Origin: Eurosta solidaginis
Taxonomy: Eukaryota; Arthropoda; Insecta; Diptera; Tephritidae
Length of the DNA stretch: 64,000 bases
Direction: 5' to 3'
Assembly (NCBI RefSeq): GCF_040869045.1
Contig: NC_090319.1
Location: 239,685,832 to 239,749,831, forward strand
This document shows positions 10,371 through 18,829 of this stretch, in pieces. Position 1 is the first letter of the stretch. Every line of letters starts with the position of its first letter. The notes below the pieces were generated by a model. It worked only from the letters and a program-made list of their open reading frames with translations. It was not told the origin of the DNA and searched no databases. A program made the position numbers and the translations under genes.

Positions 10371-12860
10371 TCATAGTATTCTCTGTAAATCCCAATCATC
10401 CTGGTGAACCAAGCCGCGACGATACATTTGTTTAACATCAGCCGAGACTACGTATTTGTAACTACGAAAATAATGTAAAACATCGGTAAGATCAGTTTGG
10501 AGTTTTTCCCCGGTGTAAACTATGTCGTTGAATGACTTGCCGCTCATTGTTCGAGCTGAACCATTAAAAACAACTCGTAGTTTAGTAGTCGTACTAGATG
10601 GTCGGAGCACACCATGATGAGGCAAATAGTATATGATTGATTTAGGTACGTAGTCATCAGGGACTTTGGACATATGAAGACTGGTTTCGTAATCGTTCAA
10701 AAATTCAGTATACATTCGGGCGTATTCCGGGTTGGCGATCAGCCGTCGATTTAAAGAAAATATGATACGAACTGCGTTGGATCGTGAATCCCCTAATGCT
10801 GAAACGGATTGTTTCAGAGGTAATCGGACAACATACTGTACAGTTTCGGTGCGTGTGTGCGTCCTTTGGAAATGCGTTTCGCACGCCTCCTCTTCTGGAG
10901 TCAACTTAGATCTTAGGGTGGTAACCCCCTCCTGTTGCCAAAACCTTCGGATAAGAGCATTTATTTCGTCATCCTGCGAGCAATAATGAACACGGGCTGA
11001 AAGCATTGCTGGAGTTTCTGCGATTGATCCAGAAAGAATCCAGCCAAAGACTGTATGTTGGGCGAGCGGCGTATGTGTTGGACCTTTCCGAAGACCATTT
11101 TGTAAGATTTCGAAGTAGACGTCAGCGCCTAAAATCATGTCAATTTTGCCAGGAGTGTTAAATGTTGAGTCAGCAAGTTGTAACCCCTTAAGGTGAGCCC
11201 AGTCGGTGAATTTAGATTCTCTCGACGGTAAAAATGCAGTAAGCTTAGGTAAAATGAACGCAGTGACAGTGCACGCGTATGGCTTTGTCGCTAATGAATT
11301 TAAATTGACAGATACTACTCCGCGAGTAGTGGAAACATGGGAAGCGCCTACGCCAAGAAGGCTGATTGCGGCCGCTGTACGCTTCAATCGAAGAAGTTGA
11401 ACCATTCTTTCACTGATAAATGACAGTTCGGAACCTGGATCAATCAATGCGCGCGCGATGTGACGCACGTGTTCAACTTGAATTTCTACGAGTGCAGTTG
11501 CTAACAAAACATTGGAGCGTTTACAAACTCCTGTGGTGGCATGGTTGACGACAGCAGCTTCCTCACTACTGTTTGACTGCAAATCACTTGATTGAACGTT
11601 TGAAGATTGTAGGTCATCAGACTCTGCTGTCACGTGGTTGACAGTAGATTTGGTAGGTTTTGATGAAACGATGTGTAACAACGTATTGTGGCGTTGTTTA
11701 CACTTACGGCAGTTTCCTTTTGACGAGCAATCCTTTAACATGTGAGGGCCTAAGCAATTAAAACATAGTTGTTTTGATTTGACAAAATCTCTTCGTTCAG
11801 TAGGAGATTTTCGTTCAAAGGTTGGGCATTGAATCAACTTATGATTATCGGCGCACAAACAACATCGCGATGATGAAGTTGACGAGGTTGTGGCATGACT
11901 TTTCGCCTTGTTACTATTTTGCGACTTAACGGAGTCATGACGATCGATAGTTTCAAGTGCAGCAGCACGAGCTTCGATGAACTTGGTGAGAGCGGAAAGG
12001 TCAGTTGGGGTAGCGTTGGCACCTTGGTCAAGCGCCCATGCTTGACGTGTGGTTGAGTCGAGGCACCGAGTCATAAGGTGGACAATCATGATGTCCCAGG
12101 AGTCGACAGGAGCTCCAAGAGCTTTCAGAGCGGACAGGGTTTCGGAGACAGTTGAGAGCAACCCTTGTAACCCTTTTGCAGACGGCTGCGTGAGCTTTTT
12201 AATCGTAAATAAGGCTTCAAGTTGAGTTTCAATAAGAACACGTTTATTCTCATAGCGTGCAACTAATTTATTCCATGCGGGAACGAAGTTATCAGCAGTA
12301 ATTGCGAAGGTGGCTAGAAGACGCGCTGCTTCCCCGTACAGGCTTCGCTTAAGATACTGTAACTTTGTGACATTGTCGAGAATCGTACTCGACCCGACAA
12401 GTGAAGTATACATATCGCTGAAAGATCTCCAATCTCTGAAGTTTCCATCGAACGTGGGAAGAACCAATTCAGGTAATCTTGCTCGGGTGGATAAGGCAGG
12501 GGCTACTGAGGAAGTTTCGGCAAGGACAGATCCGTCGTGTGGATTTGCTGCGTTGAAATCAGCAAGCTTTTCTAATAAAAATACCTTTTGTTGATCGTAA
12601 ACTTCGTACATACTAGCGAACACGTTGTTGGTTATGTAATCGCTATCTTTTATAACCTCAAATTTTAATGCGTATATTGATTCGTGTTCACGTTCAATTC
12701 TTTCCCAAGTTTTTTCCAGGTGGTCAAGGCGCGATTGAATTTTAATTTTGGTTAACTCCGCTACAGAGGCCTTTAATATAGGCTCAGCGGCGATTTTTAA
12801 TAATTCAAACCGATTTTGTTGCAATTGGACTTTGGACTCGAGGGATCTGACTTCGGCCAT
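10371..12860 (-). CDS. gag-pol: BEL-1 gag, protease and start of RT; ends at a nonsense codon
   Basis: 829 residues from an ATG at 12858-12860, about 80 bp inside the 5' LTR. The N-terminal third is a BEL-type gag with LPTFDGNFRDW near residue 134. Zinc-knuckle-like Cys/His clusters follow at about 333-345 and 366-396. An aspartic protease motif DPGSELS is at 474-480. The RT fingers/palm begins in the last 100 residues, with the first catalytic Asp in SADVKQMY near 809. The frame stops at TGA 10371-10373 inside a conserved RT segment and resumes at once in the same frame. In BEL elements gag-pol is normally one polyprotein, so this is a single-codon break, not a natural gene end. Confidence 0.92.
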   Translation of the reverse strand: MAEVRSLESKVQLQQNRFELLKIAAEPILKASVAELTKIKIQSRLDHLEKTWERIEREHESIYALKFEVIKDSDYITNNVFASMYEVYDQQKVFLLEKLADFNAANPHDGSVLAETSSVAPALSTRARLPELVLPTFDGNFRDWRSFSDMYTSLVGSSTILDNVTKLQYLKRSLYGEAARLLATFAITADNFVPAWNKLVARYENKRVLIETQLEALFTIKKLTQPSAKGLQGLLSTVSETLSALKALGAPVDSWDIMIVHLMTRCLDSTTRQAWALDQGANATPTDLSALTKFIEARAAALETIDRHDSVKSQNSNKAKSHATTSSTSSSRCCLCADNHKLIQCPTFERKSPTERRDFVKSKQLCFNCLGPHMLKDCSSKGNCRKCKQRHNTLLHIVSSKPTKSTVNHVTAESDDLQSSNVQSSDLQSNSSEEAAVVNHATTGVCKRSNVLLATALVEIQVEHVRHIARALIDPGSELSFISERMVQLLRLKRTAAAISLLGVGASHVSTTRGVVSVNLNSLATKPYACTVTAFILPKLTAFLPSRESKFTDWAHLKGLQLADSTFNTPGKIDMILGADVYFEILQNGLRKGPTHTPLAQHTVFGWILSGSIAETPAMLSARVHYCSQDDEINALIRRFWQQEGVTTLRSKLTPEEEACETHFQRTHTRTETVQYVVRLPLKQSVSALGDSRSNAVRIIFSLNRRLIANPEYARMYTEFLNDYETSLHMSKVPDDYVPKSIIYYLPHHGVLRPSSTTTKLRVVFNGSARTMSGKSFNDIVYTGEKLQTDLTDVLHYFRSYKYVVSADVKQMYRRGLVHQDDWDLQRIL

Positions 12861-12922
12861 GTTGGGGGAACAAATTTTTCAACAGGAACCGTTGCTTGTG
12901 TTTGATTAGCCAGATCAAAAAA

Positions 12923-12939
12923 TCCGGCTCGAAGGACCA
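12923..12939 (-). promoter_or_regulatory. BEL-1 primer binding site, apparently tRNA-Tyr
   Basis: Three bases inside the 5' LTR, the plus-strand bases TCCGGCTCGAAGGACCA read like the 3' end of dipteran tRNA-Tyr plus CCA, as I recall it. Reverse transcription would be primed here. The tRNA identity rests on memory. Confidence 0.7.
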
Positions 12940-12942
12940 GCT

Positions 12943-13461
12943 TGTTCAATGCAATATTGAACTTACAATTTAGAAAATTTGGTTTTTCACTTACGTGGAT
13001 AGCAGGAACAAAACTCATTTGAGGTTATCCGGCAAAACGGGCGCACCCTATCGTTTGGTGGCAATTAGATTTTTTGTGTCTCAAGCACAGTAGCAAACTG
13101 GCACGGCTGCTGAATTGGATTACCTTCCTTTTTCTTCTTTCAATTCACAAAACTCATAAAGTTGGTTTCAATTGTAATTTAATACAATGTTAAGATTACA
13201 TTTACAATATAAATTTAATTTACACAGTTTAACTTTGGTTTTAGAATATTTTGTAGGTGAGTATTTAGCGAAAATATAGAGATGAGTGATTTGTCACTTG
13301 CGAACTTGAAGTCAGCTGCATAGCCAAGATGTTGAAAAGCTGTGTTCCATTGGTGTAAGGATCCAATTCGTTTTACCAATCAGATAATCGTTACTCCAAA
13401 TTGAGAAGTGTTCGGAAGCGATTGGTGGTTTATTTGGTTGATGGTTTGATAATGTCAAACA
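12943..13461 (-). repeat. 5' LTR of BEL-1
   Basis: 519 bp partner of 7017-7535. On the coding strand this is the promoter-bearing upstream LTR. It abuts the target duplication at 13462-13466. Confidence 0.95.
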
Positions 13462-13510
13462 AATTGTATTGTCAAAATGTAATAATATCAATAAAATTAC
13501 TATCTACATT

Positions 13511-14795
13511 TTAAACATGTCGTTTTCTATATTGGTTTTCGGCAAATTCATCAATTATATCATCAATATCGATTTTGTTCAATAAATCTGATTCAATGCA
13601 AAGTATACCTAACATCTCGGTTCGCTGTTGTCGCGTTGTAGCTCTTTCAGCAGCTTTGGTTCTTTTTAATTGCGAGAAGGATCGTTCGGCAGGACAATTG
13701 GTGATCACTAATGTTAAAAAAATCCAAAGAGCTCTTTCTGTGCTAGGAAATACATCGGCTAATTGATCTTCCATTAGTATCTTATACAAATGACTATGAG
13801 TTTTTTGTGAATCAGTGTATCTGGAGTTCACGTAACTATGGAATTGTTTCATTTCAATGAAAAAATCTTCCAAATCTCTAGATTAAAAACGAACTAAGTT
13901 ATTTGTAGCTTCGTGGATATCTCCATCACTTAGAGAAAATTTGATGAGAAATGCAAATCCGTCTGAAATTTTGACTTCACTGTGAATATTGTCGATGATT
14001 TAGAGGAAAACTTTTGTCTTAAAATCATCGCGAGGCGAAAATTCTACTTCTGGACTTCTGGAGCATTTCCGTCATTAGGTTGGTTTTTTCTACGATGAGT
14101 ACGTCTTACGATTTCTATATAAATTACACCAGGTAATAATTGTTTTGTTTTTCTTGGAAATCATTGAACTTTTCACGGAATGAAACTAAACTCTCTTCTA
14201 ACAATCCCACAAAACGACACGTTTGCAAATCTGCTTTTTCACTGTGCAATGACTTACTCACTGAACGCATAGCAGTCAAAATAGAGTTCCATAAAATCAA
14301 CATGAAACCTAATTCGAATCTTTGCATTTTATTCGTGATACACGTCGCCTCATTACGAGCATCAGTATTTTGTGATTCATCATCGGCAATGATTTTTAGA
14401 GCCTCTAATATGATATCAAATGAATCGTAAACTGCATTCGTCGCATTCGAATGTGCTTCCCAGCGTGTAGTTGACAATGTCTTCAAAGTTCTCTCATTGT
14501 TTATTCTATTTTTTAATACGCCCCAACGATAGGTGGAGCGGAAAAAAATTATATAATGTCTGCATAATGGCGAAAAAATCTACTGCATAAAAACAGCACT
14601 TCAGAGCATGCTCTCCAACCAAATTAAGGGAATTCACGGAACAGGGAACATAGATCGCATTCTCATTCAAACTCAATATTCTTGCTTGCACACTTTATAC
14701 TTCCCGGACATGTTTAATGCGTTGTCATATTATTGTCCTCTACAACTTTGAATATCTAAACCACAGTCTTCAGTAAGAAACTTTAAAATTTTGTT
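13511..14795 (-). pseudogene. hAT transposase relic (zinc-finger MYM/TTF-type family)
   Basis: Three reading-frame pieces on the minus strand follow each other in protein order. 14795-14700 contains a CRGQ...NMSGKYK region. 14691-14506 contains NAIYVPCSVNSLNLVGEHA and LYNFF. 14486-14124 begins LSTTRWEAH and has LWNSIL. 13873-13511 contains NCPAERSFSQLKR, the hAT C-terminal dimerisation motif. They lie in different frames, so several frameshifts separate them, and the N-terminal zinc finger part is missing. It belongs to the hAT element that surrounds it and cannot encode a working transposase. Confidence 0.88.
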
Positions 14796-14842
14796 TCGTT
14801 AGAGTTTCACTAGTATGACCTTCCAACTGAAACAAATTTATA

Positions 14843-14985
14843 AACCTTTTTTATTATTCAATATACTCTCCTTTCACTTCGATGCACTTCTTTGCACGCT
14901 CATACAATTTGACAAATGAGTCGGAAATATTCCTTTTAGGAACCTTGTCTAGTTTTTCGGTCGTCGCCTTTTGATTGCGGTCAAT
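14843..14985 (-). pseudogene. C-terminal fragment of a mariner-like transposase
   Basis: On the minus strand about 40 codons end in LYERAKKCIEVKGEYIE followed by stop codons. A Trp/Tyr-rich C-terminus ending in a Cys-Ile-...-Lys-Gly-Glu-Tyr motif is usual for mariner-family transposases. Nothing of the catalytic domain is present. It lies between the hAT transposase relic and the LINE. Confidence 0.55.
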
Positions 14986-15064
14986 TGAGTTTTATTTATT
15001 TGAGTAAAATTTATTTCCAGTCCTGATTATATTTTTCTTTCTTACTTACTTACTTAATTGGCGC

Positions 15065-15556
15065 TTAACCGTCTAAACGGTTATGGCCGTCCAACAAGGC
15101 GCGCCAGTCGGTCCTTCGCTCCTTCAACGGGCGCCAATTGGTCACACCAATGGAGTTTAAATCGTTTTCCACCTGGTCCTTCCAACGGAGTGGGGGCCGC
15201 CCTCTACCTCTGCTTCCATAGGCGGGTTCCGATAGGAACACTTTCTTGGCCGGAGCATCATCTTTCATTCGCATAACATGGCCTAGCCAGCGCAGCCGCC
15301 GCGTTTTAATTCGCTGGACTATGTTGATGTCTGCGTATAGCTCGTACAGCTCATCATTAAATCTTCTTCGGTACTCGCCATCGCCAACGCGTAGAGGTCC
15401 ATAAATCTTTCGAAGAACTTTTCTCTCGAACACTCCCAAAGCCGCTTCATCTGCTGTTGTTATGGTCCATACTTCTGCCCCACATAGCAGGAAGGGTACG
15501 ATAAGTGACTTGTAGAGTATGATTTTGGTTCGCCGAGAGAGAACTTTACTTTTCAA
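15065..15556 (-). pseudogene. LINE RT thumb and C-terminal region
   Basis: 163 residues beginning KSKVLSRRTKIILYKSLI and containing FERKVLRKIYGP, RRLRWLGHVMRM and a basic RGRGRPPLRW segment. This continuation of the RT, after the active site, is found in RTE-type LINEs. It is in another frame from the RT core and is separated from it by the inverted-repeat insertion. Confidence 0.85.
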
Positions 15557-15711
15557 TTGCCTACCTATTCAAAAGTAGCATTTATTGGCAAGATTGATTC
15601 TTCGCTGTATTTCAGTGCTGATGTTGTTGCCAGTGTTGATGCTGGTTCCCAAATAAACGAAGTCTTTTACATAATTAATTTGTTTATTGGCCGTTAATGA
15701 ATAAATATATA

Positions 15712-15919
15712 TATTATTCTGTTTTATGAGCTCTAGGCCTGTTTTAAATAAAACAACTCCGTTTGTTGCTTATATGTATTTAATTTCGATATTTCGATCT
15801 CAATCTGAGATCATCATCAGGAATCTTCCGCTGTGATGCAAAGACCATAAAATACATATAAGCAACAAACGGAGTTGTTTTATTTAAAACAGGCCTAGAG
15901 CTCATAAAACAGAATAATA
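15712..15919. mobile_element. 208-bp inverted-repeat element with hammerhead-like centre
   Basis: Two perfect 70-bp arms (15712-15781 and 15850-15919) are inverted copies of each other around a 68-bp spacer. It splits the LINE reverse transcriptase, so it arrived after the LINE. The spacer carries a hammerhead-ribozyme-like core on the minus strand (see 15785-15824). Penelope-like elements are known to carry such motifs in their terminal repeats, often as partial inverted copies, so this could be two opposed termini of one. No protein is encoded. Confidence 0.75.
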
Positions 15920-16974
15920 CGAAGTCTTTTACTATTTCGAAATTATGGCTACCAACAGTAGCGTGGTTGCCAAGGCGCATATGCGCTGACTCTTTGCTGG
16001 ATGACAGCAGGTACTTCGTTTTGTCCTCATTCACCATCAAACCCATCTTTACCGCTTCTTTTTGCAGTATGGAGTAAGCAGAACTAACAGCGCGGGTGTT
16101 TAAGCCGGTTATATCAATGTCATCAGCATATGCGAGTAATTGTACGCTTTTATAGTATATTGTTCCAGTGCGGTTAAGTTCTACAGCTAGTATAATTTTC
16201 TCCAGCATCAAATTAAAGAAATCGCAGGATAGGGAGTCACCTTTTCCGAAACCTCGTTTAGTTTCGAACGGCTCGGAGAGGTCCTTCCCAATTCTGACTG
16301 AGCTGATGGTGTTGCTCAACGTCATTTTGCACAGCCGTATAAGTTTTACGGGGAAACCAAATTCAGACATAGCGGCATATAGGCAGCTCCTTTTCGTGCT
16401 GTCGAAGGCGGCTTTAAAGTCGACGAAGAGGTGATGTGTGTCGATTCTCTTTTCACGGTTTTTTTTGCAATATTTGGCGCATTGTGAAAATCTGGTCGAT
16501 GGTAGATTTACCAGGTCTGAAGCCGTACTGATAAGGTTCAATCAGCCGGTTCACGGTGGGCTTCAATCTTTCGCACAATACACTTGAAAGGACCTTATAT
16601 GCGATATTAAGAAGGCTGATTCCACGATAGTTGGTGCATTTTGCAGTATCCCCCTTCTTGTGGACTGGGCAAAGAACACTTAAATTCCAACTGTCGGGCA
16701 TGCTTTCGTCCGACCATATTTTGCTAAGAAGCTGCTGCATGCGCCTTACCAACTCCTCGCCGCCGAACTTGAATAGCTCCGCAGGCAATCCATCAGCGCC
16801 CACGGCCTTGTTGGTTTTCAATCTGGTTATTGCTATTCTAACTTCGTCATAATCGGGCGGGGGGACATATATTCCATCATCATAGATTGCGGGATCGGGT
16901 TCTTCATCTCTGCGCGGTGAATTGCTGCCTCCATTTAGGAGAGCAGAGAAGTATTCCCTCCATAATCTAAGCAC
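15780..16974 (-). pseudogene. LINE reverse transcriptase core
   Basis: Two overlapping frames cover the RT. 16974-16453 has KAVGADGLPAELFK, HKKGDTAKCTNYRGISLL and YQYGFRPGKSTIDQIF, the fingers and palm of LINE RT. 16541-15780 continues with HLFVDFKAAFDS and the active-site motif YADD. A frame change lies near 16460, and the last codons before 15780 are read from the inserted inverted repeat. Once complete it would copy LINE RNA at the nicked target. Confidence 0.88.
15785..15824 (-). ncRNA. Hammerhead ribozyme-like motif
   Basis: On the minus strand the order is CTGATGA (15820-15814), T, a 7-bp stem GATCTCA/TGAGATC with a 3-nt loop, GAAA (15795-15792), then TATC. Helix I pairs partly (TTC with GAA). 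Helix III is reduced to the self-complementary ATAT. All invariant core bases of a type I hammerhead are present. Such very short helix III forms are described from Penelope-like elements and are thought to act as dimers. Cleavage activity is inferred only. Confidence 0.6.
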
Positions 16975-17049
16975 TCTCTGGACATCAGTTACAAGGTCGC
17001 CGTTTTCATTCCTACAGGAGTTTGCCCCGGTCTTAAAACCTTCCGTCTG

Positions 17050-17355
17050 TCACCGTATTTTTTGGTAGAATTTTCGGGCGTTATTCCTGGTGGCTAGCAG
17101 CTCAAGCTCCCCGCACTCACGCCTTTCTGCTTCTGCTTTTTTCTTCCTGAAAAGGCATCTCGCTTCCCTTTTCAACTCACGATAGCGTTCACACACTCCT
17201 CTTGTCGCGCTCGCTTTTAACGTAGCCCTGTAGGCAGCGTCTTTTCTTTCGGTTGCAACGCGGCATTCTTCATCGTACCAGTTGTTTTTTCGTGGCCGCC
17301 GGTAACCAATTTTTCCTCGGCGGCAGTACGAAGTGCTTTGGAGATATGCTCCCAC
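17050..17355 (-). pseudogene. LINE linker between endonuclease and RT
   Basis: 101 residues, strongly basic (YRRPRKNNWYDEECR, then KKKAEAERRE). Such an Arg/Lys-rich linker with a W-(Y/F)-D-E-E-C motif is usual between the two enzyme domains of RTE-type LINEs. A stop at its 3' end (17047-17049) interrupts the polyprotein. Confidence 0.75.
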
Positions 17356-17458
17356 TGCTCCTGTATTCCTTCAGGACGAGTTGTGCTCTCAGAGAGCAGG
17401 TGGGAGAGTCGAGTTGCGAAATCACTGGCATTTTGTTGTGATTGAAGCTTTTCGACGT

Positions 17459-18259
17459 CTAGCTTTCCTTGTGTTTTTGTTCCTTGGTTTTAGCCGCGTT
17501 GAGGCGGGTGCGTATTTTGGCTGCAACGAGATAATGGTCCGAGTCGATGTTAGGTCCTCGGATCGTGCGCACATCTAAAACACTGGAGGCATGCCGTCCG
17601 TCTATCACAACGTGATCGATCTGATTGCGGGTATTTCGATCAGGAGACAGCCATGTAGCTTGATGTATCTTTTTATGCATGAACCTCGTGCTGGATATGA
17701 CCATGTTTCGAACACCGGCAAAGTCAATCAGCCTCAGTCCGTTAGGAGAAGTTTCATTGTGTAGGCTGAACTCTCCGACTGTAGGGCCAAAAACACTTTC
17801 TTTTCCCACCCTGCCGTTAAAGTCGCCAAGCACGACTTTTATATCATGACTGGGGCAGCGCTCGTATGTGCGTTCTAATTGTTCATAAAAAGTGTCTTTC
17901 ACCTCATCGTCTTTCTCCTCTGTCGGCGCATGGGCGCAGATGAATGATATATTAAAAAATTTTGCTTTTGTGCGGATAGCGGCGAGATCCTCGTCCACAG
18001 GCGTGAACGCCAGCACTTGGCGACAAAGTCTCTCTCCCACCACGAATCCGACGCCGAAACTGCGCTTATTCGTATGGCCACTCCAATATATGTCACAATT
18101 TTTGATCTTCTTTCTTCCTTGCTTCGTCCAACGCATTTCTTGGATGGCGGTGATGTCAGATTTTGCTTTGACGAGGACATCAACCAGACGGGCATCTGCA
18201 CCAATCCCATTCAGGGAGCGGACTTTCCAGGTGCATGCTCTCAATTCATTGTCCTTCAA
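17459..18259 (-). pseudogene. LINE apurinic-like endonuclease
   Basis: 266 residues with the expected active-site landmarks of the exonuclease-endonuclease-phosphatase fold: Glu in IQEMRW (residue 41), GDFNGRVG (Asp146, Asn148), and SDH (240-242). The domain itself looks intact and full length. It would nick target DNA to prime reverse transcription. Host annotation pipelines often mislabel this domain as craniofacial development protein 2. It is broken away from the RT by stops and a frameshift. Confidence 0.88.
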
Positions 18260-18650
18260 AGGTTTGTCTTGGTCGTCATCAATAGAGAGTGTATTTATCC
18301 GAGGCTTGTTGTTATATTTTATTGGAGTAAGGTTTTACGTGGCGGGTCCCAAGCCCAGCACACAACCCGCTCAGCGGGGGTTAAAATATTACTTAGCACG
18401 TTTATATAGCGAGTCGCTTGCTCCAAGACAGACGCCCGCTTGCAGCCGCACCTAGAGGTGTACAGACGATCTCCCCCGGCTAGCCCTTAAACCGATTATG
18501 TCAGAGTGGCCTAGCCAGGTTGTCGCCTTCTCACATTAGCTCACCAGCTACCCAGAGGATACTTGGCCGCAAGCGACCGGTAGTAGTGAGTTGCTTGAAC
18601 CGCATGCAAAAAATCGCTCTGGCCATTCCCAGGTGAATGGCCCCACCCTC
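18260..18650 (-). other. LINE 5' non-coding region
   Basis: GC-richer than its surroundings and upstream of the endonuclease on the minus strand. The only open frames here are short and lack family features. I take it as the LINE 5' UTR, ending where hAT terminal sequence begins (about 18650-18690). Confidence 0.5.
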
Positions 18651-18829
18651 CATTTTATGTTTATATGAAAATTTTAGAAGTCTTTTTCATTTTTAGGCGC
18701 CCCCTAAAATGGGGGGCCGAGGCAATTGCCTATTCTGTCTACGTGTTAATCCGGCCCTGTAAATACCAAAAGTTTATTTGGAATAATTGACGAGTTTAGA
18801 TACTTGTTTGAAAATTTTTTGTGCCTCTC

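Larger units (their letters stand above)
7017..13461 (-). mobile_element. BEL/Pao LTR retrotransposon 1, nearly intact and young
   Basis: Two 519-bp LTRs flank a single gag-pol frame, and the 5-bp target duplication AATTG lies at 7012-7016 and 13462-13466. The LTRs begin TGTT and end AACA. I count two differences between them (near 7121 and 7230 and the matching bases in the other copy), which points to a recent insertion. The element sits inside the hAT relic, so it is younger than that. One in-frame stop splits gag-pol. Otherwise domain order and length match complete BEL/Pao elements. Confidence 0.95.
15041..18650 (-). mobile_element. RTE-like non-LTR retrotransposon (LINE), decayed
   Basis: On the minus strand an apurinic-type endonuclease (18259-17459), a linker (17355-17050) and a reverse transcriptase (16974-15065) follow in order, and the 3' end runs out in tandem TAAG repeats (15055-15041). 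A simple tandem tail instead of poly(A) and a compact EN-RT layout fit the RTE clade. At least four frame changes and a 208-bp insertion (15712-15919) break it. The 5' limit near 18650 is estimated from where hAT end sequence resumes. Confidence 0.85.
6899..18759 (-). mobile_element. hAT DNA transposon relic, inflated by nested insertions
   Basis: The left end CAGGGCCGGATTAA (6899-6912) is repeated exactly in inverse at 18746-18759. The 8-bp target duplication TAAATACC is present at 6891-6898 and 18760-18767. An 8-bp duplication and CAG-type ends are hallmarks of the hAT superfamily. The interior holds a decayed transposase on the minus strand (13511-14795). A BEL retrotransposon, a mariner fragment and an RTE-like LINE inserted later. 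Without them the remnant would be about 2 kb, shorter than an autonomous hAT, so it was probably already internally deleted. Confidence 0.92.

Noticed and set aside
17892..18455. 187-residue plus-strand frame
   Set aside because: Antisense of the LINE endonuclease; no features of its own.
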